NCBI RefSeq assembly: GCF_002262875.1
Contig: NZ_NKYE01000009.1
Location: forward strand, 186,001 to 250,000
Direction of reading: 5' to 3'
Length of the DNA: 64,000 nt
From: Amycolatopsis antarctica
GTDB taxonomy: Bacteria; Actinomycetota; Actinomycetes; Mycobacteriales; Pseudonocardiaceae
A program made the position numbers and the translations under genes. The notes under the pieces were generated by a model. That model searched no databases and had not been told where the DNA came from. It worked only from the letters and a program-made list of their open reading frames with translations. Positions 36,647-45,347 of this stretch are shown here, piece by piece. The first letter of the stretch is position 1, and every line of letters begins with the position of its first letter.

Positions 36647-37261
36647 GTGCTCATCGCCCGCGCGACACTCGACAGGATCGCCGATGACACGGTCACGCTC
36701 GCGTTCCGGCGCTGGAAGCGATGTGCGGTCCGGTCCGGCGGGACCGTGCGCACCGCCGTGGGCGTGCTCCGGCTCGGCGCCGTCGAGTCCGTCGAACCCG
36801 CCCGGATCACCGAGGCCGAGGCGATCGCGGCCGGGTACGCCGACGCGACCGCACTGCGTACCGAACTGGCCCGGCGAGAGGGCGGGACGTACCGGATCGA
36901 GCTCGGACTCGACGGTCCCGATCCCCGGATCGCGCTTCGCGCGCGTCCGGCCAGGGGAACCGAACTGGGTGAGCTGACGGCGGCGCTCGCACGGCTGGAC
37001 AGGGCGAGCCGGAGCGGTGCGTGGACCTCGAGGACGCTGCGGGCGATCAGGGACCGGCCCGGAGTGCGGGCCGGGGAGCTGGCGGCGACCGAGCACCGGC
37101 CGCTGCCCGCGTTCAAGGCCGGCGTCCGCAAGCTCAAGGACCTGGGGCTCACGGAAAGCCTGGAAGTCGGCTACCGCTTGTCGCCCCGCGGCACCGCTTT
37201 CCTGCGCTCGCGTGCCGGATCGCCGGTGCCGGGTGGAAGCCCCCAGCCGGGTGACGCTTGA
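36647..37261 (+). CDS. ASCH-like domain protein, 204 aa
   Basis: The N-terminal 100 residues (DTVTLAFRRWKRCAVRSGG, TVRTAVGVLRLGAVESV, then ITEAEAIAAGYADATAL) match the ASCH/PUA-like beta barrel found in RNA-binding and translation-linked proteins. The C-terminal 90 residues look like a winged helix (LRAIRDRPGVRAGELAA, FKAGVRKLKDLGL). GTG 36647 is chosen for GGGGAGG 5 nt upstream. Its stop codon lies in the -35 box of the sugar importer operon. Confidence 0.7.
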   Translation: MLIARATLDRIADDTVTLAFRRWKRCAVRSGGTVRTAVGVLRLGAVESVEPARITEAEAIAAGYADATALRTELARREGGTYRIELGLDGPDPRIALRARPARGTELGELTAALARLDRASRSGAWTSRTLRAIRDRPGVRAGELAATEHRPLPAFKAGVRKLKDLGLTESLEVGYRLSPRGTAFLRSRAGSPVPGGSPQPGDA

Positions 37262-37307
37262 CACGCTCCGGCGGCGGGCTCTAACTTCGCCGGGTAATCG
37301 ATTTCTC
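37258..37307 (+). promoter_or_regulatory. Sugar importer promoter with LacI-type operator
   Basis: TTGACA (37258-37263), 18 nt, TAACTT (37282-37287). The operator GGTAATCGATTTCTC (37293-37307), with a palindromic AATCGATT centre, lies at the expected +1. It matches the operator at 42181 (reverse strand) in 13 of 15 positions. Binding here would block transcription start. Confidence 0.75.
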
Positions 37308-37369
37308 GTGCGCGCGCGCTGGGGCGCCCTCGCGCACCCGGCCCTGACGGCTGCCGATGAGGTGTGGAG

Positions 37370-38968
37370 ATGGACGACGAGGTCGCTCCGCTGGTCGAGA
37401 TGATCGGCGTCAGCAAGTCCTACGGTGGCGCGCGCGCTGTGGCCGAGGTCGACTTTGCCGTACGTCCGGGTGAGGTGCACGCCCTGCTCGGCGAGAACGG
37501 TGCGGGCAAGTCGACGCTGATGAAGATCCTCTCCGGGGAGGTCGCGGGCGACGCGGGCGAGATCCTGCTCGCCGGGGCGCCCGTCCGTTTCGCCGGCCCG
37601 GCCGAGGCGCAGCGCGCCGGGATCGCGATGATCCACCAGGAACTCGACCTGGTGCCCGCGCTGTCGGTGGCGGAGAACATCTTTCTCGGCCGCGAGCCGC
37701 GGACCCGGGTCGGCACCGTGGACCGCCGCGGAATGCGCTCGCGTACCCGGGATCTGCTGAGCCGGGCCGGGGTAGACCTCGACGCCGGGCGTCCGGTGGA
37801 GCAGCTCCGCACCGGCGAGCAGCAACTGGTCACCATCGCCAAGGCGCTCTCGCTCGACGCGAAGGTGCTCATCATGGACGAGCCGACCTCGGCCCTGTCC
37901 TCGCACGAGGTGGAGCGGCTCTTCGCCGTCATCGCCGAACTGCGCCGCTCCGGTGCCGGGATCGTCTACATCTCCCACCGGATGGAGGAGATCGGCCGCG
38001 TCGCCGACCGCGCGACAGTTTTGCGCAACGGCTCCGTCGTCGCCGAGTTCGATGCCCGGCGGATGACGGCGGCGCAGGCCTCCGAGGCGATGGTCGGCAG
38101 GCCGGTGCACATGATGTTCCACGCCGAGTCGGGGGTCGCGGACGGCGACGGCGAGACGGACGAACTGCTGCGCGTGGAGAACCTGGCGATCCGGCGGAAA
38201 CGGCCACGGCCGGGCCGCCGCGACCCGGCCGGGATCAGCCTGAGTGTCGGCCGCGGCGAGATCGTCGGGCTCACCGGGCTGCTCGGTGCCGGCCGTACCG
38301 AACTGCTCGAAACCCTGTACGGCGTCGGCTCGCCCGGTGCCTGGGAGGGCCGGGTCCTGTTGCACGGCAAGCAGATCCGGCCGCGCGGCCCGCGTGACGC
38401 ACTGCGCCGGGGCATCGCCTTCGTGCCCGAGGACCGGCGAGTCGCCGGACTGTCGCTGGAACACTCGGTGCTGGCCAACACCGTGCTGTCCATTGTGGAC
38501 AGGATCGCCACGCTGGGCGCCGTTCCGCGTTCGAAGGAGCGCTCCGCCGCCACCGGCACCGCGGAGCGCCTCGGGGTGAAGCTCGCCTCGATCACCAGCC
38601 CGGTCGGTTCACTCTCGGGCGGGAACCAGCAGAAGGTGGTGCTCGGCCGCAACCTGCTCACCGAGCCCAGCCTCCTGCTGCTCGACGAACCGACCAGGGG
38701 GGTCGACGTCGGGGCTAAGGCGGAGATCTACCGGCTGCTCGGCGAGACGGCGAGGACCGGTGTCGGCGTGCTGCTGGCCTCCTCCGAACTCGCCGAACTG
38801 ATCGGCGTCTGTGATCGCGTGGTCGTGCTGAGGGGCGGGAGAAGCGTGCGGGAACTGAACACGAGCGAGGTGGGCGAGGCCGACCTGCTCGCCGCCTCGA
38901 TGGGAGAGGGCGCAGTGATGGACGAACTGGCCGTGCCGGGCAGTGCGGGGGTGAACGAGCATGAGTGA
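37370..38968 (+). CDS. Sugar ABC importer ATPase (RbsA/XylG/MglA type), 532 aa
   Basis: Two ABC domains in tandem. The first has Walker A GENGAGKST, signature region LRTGEQQLV and Walker B VLIMDEPTSALS. The second has the degenerate P-loop GLLGAGRTE usual for this family, signature LSGGNQQKV and LLLLDEPTRGVD. It drives uptake of a monosaccharide at the membrane. ATG 37370 has GAGG 7 nt upstream. The gene overlaps the permease by 8 nt and contains a near-copy of the palindrome at 38488. Confidence 0.95.
   Translation: MDDEVAPLVEMIGVSKSYGGARAVAEVDFAVRPGEVHALLGENGAGKSTLMKILSGEVAGDAGEILLAGAPVRFAGPAEAQRAGIAMIHQELDLVPALSVAENIFLGREPRTRVGTVDRRGMRSRTRDLLSRAGVDLDAGRPVEQLRTGEQQLVTIAKALSLDAKVLIMDEPTSALSSHEVERLFAVIAELRRSGAGIVYISHRMEEIGRVADRATVLRNGSVVAEFDARRMTAAQASEAMVGRPVHMMFHAESGVADGDGETDELLRVENLAIRRKRPRPGRRDPAGISLSVGRGEIVGLTGLLGAGRTELLETLYGVGSPGAWEGRVLLHGKQIRPRGPRDALRRGIAFVPEDRRVAGLSLEHSVLANTVLSIVDRIATLGAVPRSKERSAATGTAERLGVKLASITSPVGSLSGGNQQKVVLGRNLLTEPSLLLLDEPTRGVDVGAKAEIYRLLGETARTGVGVLLASSELAELIGVCDRVVVLRGGRSVRELNTSEVGEADLLAASMGEGAVMDELAVPGSAGVNEHE
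38488..38500. repeat. Palindrome variant GTCCATTGTGGAC, copy 3
   Basis: One mismatch to the consensus. In the sugar ABC ATPase gene it reads TCC ATT GTG GAC = Ser-Ile-Val-Asp, again in the same frame. Confidence 0.6.
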
Positions 38969-40019
38969 GCGCAACGACATCATGACCGAGCCGGAACAGT
39001 CCGAGGTCGGCGTCGCCGACGGCGGGCGTGGCCGGGACGTCATCGCGCAGCTCTTCAAGTTCCAGAGCCTGTTCGGCCTGGTGCTCGTCTTCATCGCCGC
39101 GGTGATCATCTCGCCGAGGAAGAACGGCGAGGTGCTCTTCCTCGGCAGCGAGAACCTGTTCAACGTGGTGCGCTCGGTGTCCGAGACGGGCATCCTCGCG
39201 GTCGGCATGACGCTGGTGATCCTGATCGGCGGCATCGACCTCTCGGTCGGCTCGGTGCTCGGCCTGGCCAGTGTCGGGGCGTCGGTGCTGCTCGTCGAGG
39301 ACGGGTTCGGCGTCATCCCGGCAGCGCTGCTGGTGCTCGCGATCGGGCTCGGATTCGGCCTGCTGCAAGGGATCGCCTCGGCGAAGTTCGGTATCCAGGC
39401 GTTCATCGTGACGCTGGCGGGAATGCAGATCGCCCGCGGTCTCGCGCGGATCTGGTCCGACGGGCAGGGCGTCTCGATCACCTACGGCGACGCTCCCGGC
39501 CAGGCCCCGGTGCTGTTCTCGCTGCTCGGCGAGCGCACCTTCAACGGCCTGGTACCGGTTCCCGCGGTGATCTTCGTGGTGGTTGCGGTGCTGGCCGGGA
39601 TACTGCTGCGGGTGAGCGCGTTCTCCCGGCACATCTACGCGATCGGCGGCAACGAGAAGGCGGCCCGCCTCTCCGGAGTGCCGGTGGTGCGGGTGAAGGT
39701 GCTCGTCTTCGGCATCTGCGGGCTGCTCGCCGCGCTCGCCGGGATCGTGCACGCGGGGCAGCTCAACTTCGGCGGGCCCAACGACGGCTCCATGTACGAG
39801 CTGGACGCGATCGCGGCCGTCGTCATCGGTGGTACCAGCCTCACCGGCGGGCGCGGATCGGTCGTCGGCACCGTGGCGGGCGCCCTGCTGGTGGGCGTTC
39901 TGCGCAACGTACTGGCGCTCAACGGCGTCGACCCGAACATCCAGTTGCTGATCGTCGGCCTGGTGATCGTCTTCGCGGCCGGCCTGCAACAGCTACGACC
40001 GGCATCGGTGAACTCCTGA
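38961..40019 (+). CDS. Sugar ABC importer permease (RbsC type), 352 aa
   Basis: About ten membrane helices, with the family signatures GGIDLSVGSVLGLASV, YAIGGNEKAARLSGV (the loop that contacts the ATPase) and VIGGTSLTGGRGSVVGT. The start overlaps the ATPase stop by 8 nt, so synthesis is coupled. It forms the membrane channel as a homodimer. Confidence 0.94.
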   Translation: MSERNDIMTEPEQSEVGVADGGRGRDVIAQLFKFQSLFGLVLVFIAAVIISPRKNGEVLFLGSENLFNVVRSVSETGILAVGMTLVILIGGIDLSVGSVLGLASVGASVLLVEDGFGVIPAALLVLAIGLGFGLLQGIASAKFGIQAFIVTLAGMQIARGLARIWSDGQGVSITYGDAPGQAPVLFSLLGERTFNGLVPVPAVIFVVVAVLAGILLRVSAFSRHIYAIGGNEKAARLSGVPVVRVKVLVFGICGLLAALAGIVHAGQLNFGGPNDGSMYELDAIAAVVIGGTSLTGGRGSVVGTVAGALLVGVLRNVLALNGVDPNIQLLIVGLVIVFAAGLQQLRPASVNS

Positions 40020-40036
40020 GGAAAGGAAGTACTGCC

Positions 40037-41065
40037 ATGACAGCTCGGTACCGGAAGCCGGGGATGCGTGCCGCGGCCGCCACCGCCCTCACCGCCTGCG
40101 CGGTACTCGCGGTCGCCGGCTGCGGCACGACCAGTGAGAACACCGAGGGGGGACAGGCTCCCGCCCAGCAGAAGGAATGCGGGGGCCCGGACGGCAAGTA
40201 CACCATCGGCATGAGCCAGGCCAACGTCGCGGAGCCGTACCGGGAACGGATGGACGACGACATCCGCAAGGCGGCCGAGGCGGTCCCGCAGTTCGAGGTG
40301 ACCTTCGCCGACGCGGCCAAGGACAACTCCAAGCAGGTGCAGGACGTCGAGACGTTCATGACCCAGCAGATCGACCTGCTCGTCATCAGCCCGAACGAGG
40401 CCACCCCGCTGACCGCCGTGGTGAAGAAGGCCTACGACGCGGGGATCCCGGTGATCGTGCTGGACCGCAAGGTCGACGGGGACGCCTACACCACCTACAT
40501 CGGCGCGGACAACGTCGACATCGGCAAGCAGGCGGGCGAGTTCGTCGCCACGAAGCTGCTGCCCAACGGCGGCAACCTGCTGGAGATCCGCGGGCTGGCG
40601 GGGTCCACCCCGGCCAAGGAGCGCAGCGACGGTTTCAAGCAGGGCATCGAGGGCAAGAACATCACCGTCGTCGGGTCCGGTGACGGCGACTGGGAGCGGG
40701 ACAAGGGCCAGCAGCAGGCGGACGCGCTGCTGAAGGCGCACCCGGACGTCAACGTCATCTACTCGCACAACGACCCGATGGGCGAGGCGGCGCAGATCGC
40801 CGCGCAGAACGCGGGCAAGCCGGACATGAAGGTGGTCGGGATCGACGGGCTGCCGATTGAGGCCGGTGGCATCAAGGCCGTCGAGGCGGGCAGGCTCGCC
40901 GCGACGCTGGTTTACCCGACCGGCGGCAAGGAGGCGATCGACGCCGCGAAGAAGATCCTGGTGGACTGCCAGGGGGACGGCGTGCAGAAGGCGCAGACGC
41001 TGCCCACCGAGCTGGTCACCAAGGAGAACGCGGCCGGCGTCTACGCCAAGCTCAACGCGGGCTGA
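40037..41065 (+). CDS. Sugar-binding lipoprotein of the ABC importer, 342 aa
   Basis: A lipoprotein signal peptide ends in lipobox VAGC (Cys29). The mature part is a type I periplasmic-binding fold (YTIGMSQANVAEPYRERMDDD, DLLVISPNEATPLTAVVKKA, VIVLDRKV, VVGIDGLPIEAGGIKAV) of the ribose/arabinose/galactose group. It is tethered to the outer face of the membrane. AGGAAAGGAAG precedes the ATG. The exact sugar is not readable from the sequence. Confidence 0.94.
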   Translation: MTARYRKPGMRAAAATALTACAVLAVAGCGTTSENTEGGQAPAQQKECGGPDGKYTIGMSQANVAEPYRERMDDDIRKAAEAVPQFEVTFADAAKDNSKQVQDVETFMTQQIDLLVISPNEATPLTAVVKKAYDAGIPVIVLDRKVDGDAYTTYIGADNVDIGKQAGEFVATKLLPNGGNLLEIRGLAGSTPAKERSDGFKQGIEGKNITVVGSGDGDWERDKGQQQADALLKAHPDVNVIYSHNDPMGEAAQIAAQNAGKPDMKVVGIDGLPIEAGGIKAVEAGRLAATLVYPTGGKEAIDAAKKILVDCQGDGVQKAQTLPTELVTKENAAGVYAKLNAG

Positions 41066-41119
41066 CCCGGGAACCGGGCGGCGCGTACCGGCTCCGGCCG
41101 CCGCACCGCCCGGTCAGCC
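41060..41119. terminator. Bidirectional terminator between importer and regulator
   Basis: GGCTGACC (41060-41067) pairs with GGTCAGCC (41112-41119), and the inner CCGGGCGG can pair with CCGCCCGG. It overlaps the ends of both convergent genes. Confidence 0.6.
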
Positions 41120-42112
41120 GTGCCTGCGCGAGCTGTGCCGGGCGATGAGGCGGGCGCCGAGCGTGGTCGTGGTCGGAACCCGGGAACTGTCGGCGATCCG
41201 GGCCAGCAGCAGTTCGGCGGCGACCCGGCCGATCTCGTAGGCCGGTTGCGCGACCACGCTCAGCGGCGGGTCGACCAGCGTCGCCCATGGCACGTCGTCG
41301 AAGGCCACGACGCCGACGTCCCGTCCCGGCCGCTGTTCGCGCAGTGAAAGGGCTTCCAGTACGCCGATCGCCTGGGCACTGTTGGCCACCAGCAACGCGT
41401 CCGGCGGCTCCGCCGCGTCGAGCAGGTCCAGTGTCGCGTCCCTGGCGCCCGCGGCCCGGTACTCGGCGCGGCGCACCCGGGCGGCACCGTCCGGATGGCC
41501 CGCCGCGCGCACCGCGTCCCGGTACCCGGCGAGCCGGTCGTCGGCCGTGCGGATCCCCGCCGGGCCGCTGATGCAGCCCACCCGCCGGTACCCGGCCTCG
41601 ATGAGATGGGTGGCCGCCTCCTGCGCGGCGAGCCGGGTGTCCACGTTCACCAGGTCACCGGTGGCGCCCGGCAGCGGCCGGTCCACGGCGACCACCGGGG
41701 TGCCGCGGCTGTGCAGGACGTCGACGTTGGTCGCACCGCCGGTGGGGGAGAGCACCACGCCCGCGACCCGCTCCTGGACGGCCACATCGACGTAGCGGCG
41801 CTCCTTCTCCTCGTTCTCGTCGGAGTTGCAGAGCACGACCGAGTAGCCCGCCGTCTGCGCCACATCCTCGACGCCGCGGGCGATGGCGGTGAAGAAGGGG
41901 TTCTCCACGTCCGAGATGATCAGCGCCAGTACCGCGGTCTCCTGGCGGCGCAGGTTCCTGGCCAGGCCGTTGGGGTGGTAGCCGAGCTCGGAGGCCGCGG
42001 CGACGACCCGGGCGGCGAGCTCCGGGTCCACTGTGGACTTACCGTTCAGCGCGCGCGAAACGGTCGCCGTGGACACCCCCGCCTTCGCCGCGACATCGCT
42101 GATCGTCGCCAT
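41114..42112 (-). CDS. LacI-family transcriptional repressor, 332 aa
   Basis: The N-terminal helix-turn-helix is complete (MATISDVAAKAGVSTATVSR) with the hinge helix that enters the minor groove at the central CG step (PNGLARNLRRQ). The sugar-binding core follows (LALIISDVENPFFTAIARG). Two operators with an AATCGWTT core lie at the promoters of the importer and of the isomerase-kinase pair, so this is their likely repressor, released by the sugar. The gene carries an exact palindrome copy just after the helix-turn-helix. Confidence 0.93.
   Translation of the reverse strand: MATISDVAAKAGVSTATVSRALNGKSTVDPELAARVVAAASELGYHPNGLARNLRRQETAVLALIISDVENPFFTAIARGVEDVAQTAGYSVVLCNSDENEEKERRYVDVAVQERVAGVVLSPTGGATNVDVLHSRGTPVVAVDRPLPGATGDLVNVDTRLAAQEAATHLIEAGYRRVGCISGPAGIRTADDRLAGYRDAVRAAGHPDGAARVRRAEYRAAGARDATLDLLDAAEPPDALLVANSAQAIGVLEALSLREQRPGRDVGVVAFDDVPWATLVDPPLSVVAQPAYEIGRVAAELLLARIADSSRVPTTTTLGARLIARHSSRRHG
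42026..42038. repeat. Palindrome GTCCACTGTGGAC, copy 4
   Basis: Exact copy inside the LacI-type gene, at codons for KSTVDPE just after the DNA-binding helices; coding strand TCC ACA GTG GAC. Confidence 0.8.
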
Positions 42113-42147
42113 GGCTTGCCCTTCCCTCGGCCCCGGTGTCGAAGCTA

Positions 42148-42194
42148 TTGACACTGCACAGGGTGCAGAATAGCTTCTTAAGAAAACGATTACC
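42148..42194 (+). promoter_or_regulatory. Isomerase-kinase promoter with LacI-type operator
   Basis: TTGACA (42148-42153), 17 nt, TAGCTT (42171-42176). The operator AAGAAAACGATTACC (core AAACGATT at 42184-42191) sits at +1. The promoter spacer itself is a separate inverted repeat, CTGCAC-AGG-GTGCAG (42154-42168). The leader to the GTG at 42333 is about 150 nt. Confidence 0.75.
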
Positions 42195-42332
42195 CGACGA
42201 ACCCGCGACAGTGTTCCCGCTGCTCGGAGCACCCACCGGCGTCGGCACCCTCGCGCGGTGGCGAGTGAGGCGGCGCCTCGCTGGCCGCGACTGTCGCGCG
42301 CGCATATCGGAGTACAGGTTAGAGGAGGAGTC

Positions 42333-43748
42333 GTGGCCCGGATCGGCGTCGTCAGTATCTCCGACGGACGTGACCATGTGCACGCCAGGAACGCGGAGTT
42401 CATACAGTCCAAACAGGACGGTCTGGTGCGCACGCTGACCGCCGCCGGGCACGAGGTGGTGACCGGCGCCGAGCTCGTCGCGACCAACACCCTGGCGAGC
42501 TCGGTGACCAGGGAGGTCGCCGCGGCCGGAGTGGACGTGACGATCTTCTACTACGCGGTCTGGAGCTTCCCGCACTTCACCATGCTCGCGGCCGACGCCA
42601 CGCGCAGTCCGCTGATCCTGGTGGCCAGCACCGATCCCACCGAGCCCGGCCTGGTCGGCATGCTCGCCGCGGGTGGCGCTCTGGACCAGATCGGCCGCAC
42701 GCACACCCGGCTCTGGGGCGCCCCCGACGACGGCGAACTGGCCGACTCGGTCGGCGTGCACGCCCGCGCCGCGAGTGCCGTCGCCTCGTTGCGCGGTTCC
42801 ACCTTCGGCCGGTTCGGTGGCCGCCCGATGGGCATGAACACCGCCGTCGCCAACACCGACCAGTGGATGCGGCAGTTCGGTGTGGACGTGGAGGAGATCG
42901 ACCAGTACGAACTGGTGCTGCGCGCCGAGAAGGCGGATCCCAGCGAGGCACGCAAGGCCCGCGAGTGGATCGAGGCACACGCGGCAGGCGTGCACTACGA
43001 CGGCAAGAAGCTCACGCCGGAGCTGCTGGAGAAGCAGATCCGCTCCTACATCGCGGTACGCGAGATCATCGGCGAGCGGAAGCTGGACTTCTCCGGGATC
43101 AAGGGCCAGCCGGAGCTGACCGAGCATTTCGCCACCATGGACGTCACCGAGGCGTTCCTGAACGACCCGTACGACTGGAACGGGCCGAAGGACGTCCACG
43201 TCACCTCCACCGAGGCGGACATGGACGGCGCGCTGACCATGCAGCTCATGCACAAGATCTCCGGCGATCCGGTGTTGTTCGCCGATGTCCGGCACTACCA
43301 CGCCGACCGTGACATCTGGGACCTGTGCAACTCGGGGCAGCACGCCACCTGGTACGCCGCGCGCAGTGCGGATCCGGCGGAGAACCTGGCCAAGGTGAAC
43401 TTCTACCCGGAGGTCTTCTTCTTCCCGGCGGGCGGCGCGTCCGTGCAGCACATCGCCGCGCCGGGCGAGATGACGCTGGCACGGCTGACCCGCAACGACG
43501 GCAGGTACCGGATGCAGCTCATGCTCGGTGAGTTCGAGAGCTACGACGACGCCACGAACGAGAAACTGGTGCGCCAGTCCACCCCGGAGTGGCCGCACGC
43601 CTTCGCCCGCCTCGACGCACCCGGCGAGGTGTTCCTGTCGAAGTTCGGCGCCAACCACATCCACGCCGTTCCCGGCGACCGCCGCTCGGAGATGCGTGCC
43701 GTGGCCGCCCAGCTCGGGATCGACCTGGACGAGTGGACCCGTGGCTGA
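42333..43748 (+). CDS. L-fucose/L-arabinose isomerase-family protein, 471 aa
   Basis: The protein has the three-domain isomerase layout with a Rossmann-like N-terminus (RIGVVSISDGRDHVHARNAE) and a C-terminal part rich in acidic and His residues (VLFADVRHYHADRDIWDLC, SKFGANHIHAVPGD) that should bind Mn2+. Such enzymes turn an aldose into a ketose. AGGAGG 4 nt upstream supports the GTG. It overlaps the kinase gene by 8 nt, so the two steps isomerise then phosphorylate the imported sugar. Whether the sugar is a pentose or 6-deoxyhexose is not clear. Confidence 0.85.
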   Translation: MARIGVVSISDGRDHVHARNAEFIQSKQDGLVRTLTAAGHEVVTGAELVATNTLASSVTREVAAAGVDVTIFYYAVWSFPHFTMLAADATRSPLILVASTDPTEPGLVGMLAAGGALDQIGRTHTRLWGAPDDGELADSVGVHARAASAVASLRGSTFGRFGGRPMGMNTAVANTDQWMRQFGVDVEEIDQYELVLRAEKADPSEARKAREWIEAHAAGVHYDGKKLTPELLEKQIRSYIAVREIIGERKLDFSGIKGQPELTEHFATMDVTEAFLNDPYDWNGPKDVHVTSTEADMDGALTMQLMHKISGDPVLFADVRHYHADRDIWDLCNSGQHATWYAARSADPAENLAKVNFYPEVFFFPAGGASVQHIAAPGEMTLARLTRNDGRYRMQLMLGEFESYDDATNEKLVRQSTPEWPHAFARLDAPGEVFLSKFGANHIHAVPGDRRSEMRAVAAQLGIDLDEWTRG

Positions 43749-45243
43749 GGCGTCCGGGGAGCTGCTGCTCGGGATCGACATCGGGACGTCCAGCTCCAAA
43801 GGCGTACTGGTCGGCCCGGACGGGACCATCAGGGCTCGCGCCGACCGGCCGCACGACACCTCGTATCCGCATCCCGGCTGGGTCGAGCACGACACGGAAA
43901 CCGTGTGGTGGCAGGACTTCCTGGCACTGAGCAGGGAGCTGACCGCCGCGGCGGACGGCGCGCCGATCGCCGGGCTCGCGGTGAGCGGCATCGGTCCGGT
44001 GCTGCTGCCTGCCGACGGCGACGGCAATCCGCTCCGCCCGGCGATCCTGTACGGCGTGGACACCAGGGCCGGCCGCGAGATCGACGAGCTGACCGCCGAA
44101 CTCGGTGCGGAGCGGATCCTCGAACGCGGTGGCACCCCGCTGTCCTCGCAGGCGGTCGGCCCGAAGTGGCGCTGGCTGGCACGGCACGAGCCGGAGGTGT
44201 TCGAGCGCACCGAACTGTTCCTGATGGCCAGCTCGTACCTGGTGCACCGGCTGACCGGTGAGTACGTGCTCGACCACCACTCCGCCAGCCAGTGCGACCC
44301 GATGTACGACCTGCGCGCGGCCGACTGGGCGCACGACTGGGCCGAGCGTGTCGCGCCCGGGATCACCCTGCCGAGGCTGGCCTGGCCGAGCGAGGTGGTG
44401 GGCACGGTGTCCGCCGCGGCGGCGAAGGAAACCGGGCTGCCACAGGGACTTCCGGTCACCGCGGGCACGGTGGACGCCTGGGCGGAGGCGGCCAGCGTCG
44501 GCGTGACCGATCCCGGCGACACGATGGTCATGTACGGCACCACGATGTTCCTCGTGCAGGTGCTGGCCGATCCGGAACCGGGGCCCGGACTGTGGACCAC
44601 CCGCGGGACACTGCCCGGCACGTACTCACTCGCGGCGGGCATGGCGACCTCGGGGGCGATCACCGACTGGCTGCGGAAGCTGGTCGGCGGCGACTTCGCC
44701 GATCTGGTCGCCCGCGCGGCCGAGGTACCCGCGGGCAGCAGGGGACTGCTGATGCTGCCCTACTTCGCGGGGGAGCGGACGCCGTTGTTCGATCCGGACG
44801 CGCGCGGGGTGCTGGCCGGCCTGACCACGGCGCACGGTCTCGGCGAGCTGTACCGGGCCTGCCTGGAGGGCATCGCCTACGGGGTGCGGCACAACCTGGA
44901 GGCGATGGCCGCGTCCGGCGGGACCGCGCGCAGGCTGGTCGCGGTCGGCGGCGGCACCCAGGGCGGGCTGTGGACGCAGATCGTCAGCGATGTCACCGGG
45001 GCCGAACAGCAGGTCCCGAGAGAGACGGTGGGCGCGGCGTTCGGTGACGCACTGCTCGCGGCGATGGCGGTGGGCCTCGAACCGGACCCGGCAGGGTGGA
45101 ACCCGGTCGCGGGCACGGTCACCCCCGGCGCGGAGGCGACGGCGGTCTACGAGCGGTTCTATCCCCGCTACCGCGAGCTATATCCGTCCACTGTGGACAT
45201 CGCGCACTTCCTCGCCGCCGAGCAGCACGCCGCCGATTCGTGA
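43741..45243 (+). CDS. FGGY-family carbohydrate kinase (xylulokinase-like), 500 aa
   Basis: It begins LLLGIDIGTSSSKGVLVGPDG, the phosphate-1 motif of the actin/hexokinase fold. The catalytic Asp is in GTVDAWAEA, the adenosine motif in VAVGGGTQGGLWTQIVSDVTG, and YFAGERTPLFDPDARG is the FGGY signature region. It phosphorylates the ketose made by the coupled isomerase. The C-terminus contains an exact palindrome copy. Confidence 0.92.
   Translation: MAEASGELLLGIDIGTSSSKGVLVGPDGTIRARADRPHDTSYPHPGWVEHDTETVWWQDFLALSRELTAAADGAPIAGLAVSGIGPVLLPADGDGNPLRPAILYGVDTRAGREIDELTAELGAERILERGGTPLSSQAVGPKWRWLARHEPEVFERTELFLMASSYLVHRLTGEYVLDHHSASQCDPMYDLRAADWAHDWAERVAPGITLPRLAWPSEVVGTVSAAAAKETGLPQGLPVTAGTVDAWAEAASVGVTDPGDTMVMYGTTMFLVQVLADPEPGPGLWTTRGTLPGTYSLAAGMATSGAITDWLRKLVGGDFADLVARAAEVPAGSRGLLMLPYFAGERTPLFDPDARGVLAGLTTAHGLGELYRACLEGIAYGVRHNLEAMAASGGTARRLVAVGGGTQGGLWTQIVSDVTGAEQQVPRETVGAAFGDALLAAMAVGLEPDPAGWNPVAGTVTPGAEATAVYERFYPRYRELYPSTVDIAHFLAAEQHAADS
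45186..45198. repeat. Palindrome GTCCACTGTGGAC, copy 5
   Basis: Exact copy near the end of the FGGY kinase gene; it reads TCC ACT GTG GAC = Ser-Thr-Val-Asp. Confidence 0.8.
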
Positions 45244-45347
45244 TCACCGGCGGAGTTCGGCACACTGGCGGCCGGAAGGTCCGGGCGTAGCGCAGGAGAG
45301 AGGTCGCCGATGAGCCGTGCAGTTCCCTGCCTTCCGCCGGAGGCGCC

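Noticed and set aside
35171-38464. A 1097-codon open frame on the - strand
   Set aside because: Only its last 218 codons (the RES protein) are real. The rest runs antisense through the HTH, ASCH and sugar ABC genes and has Arg/Gly/Ala-rich nonsense composition.
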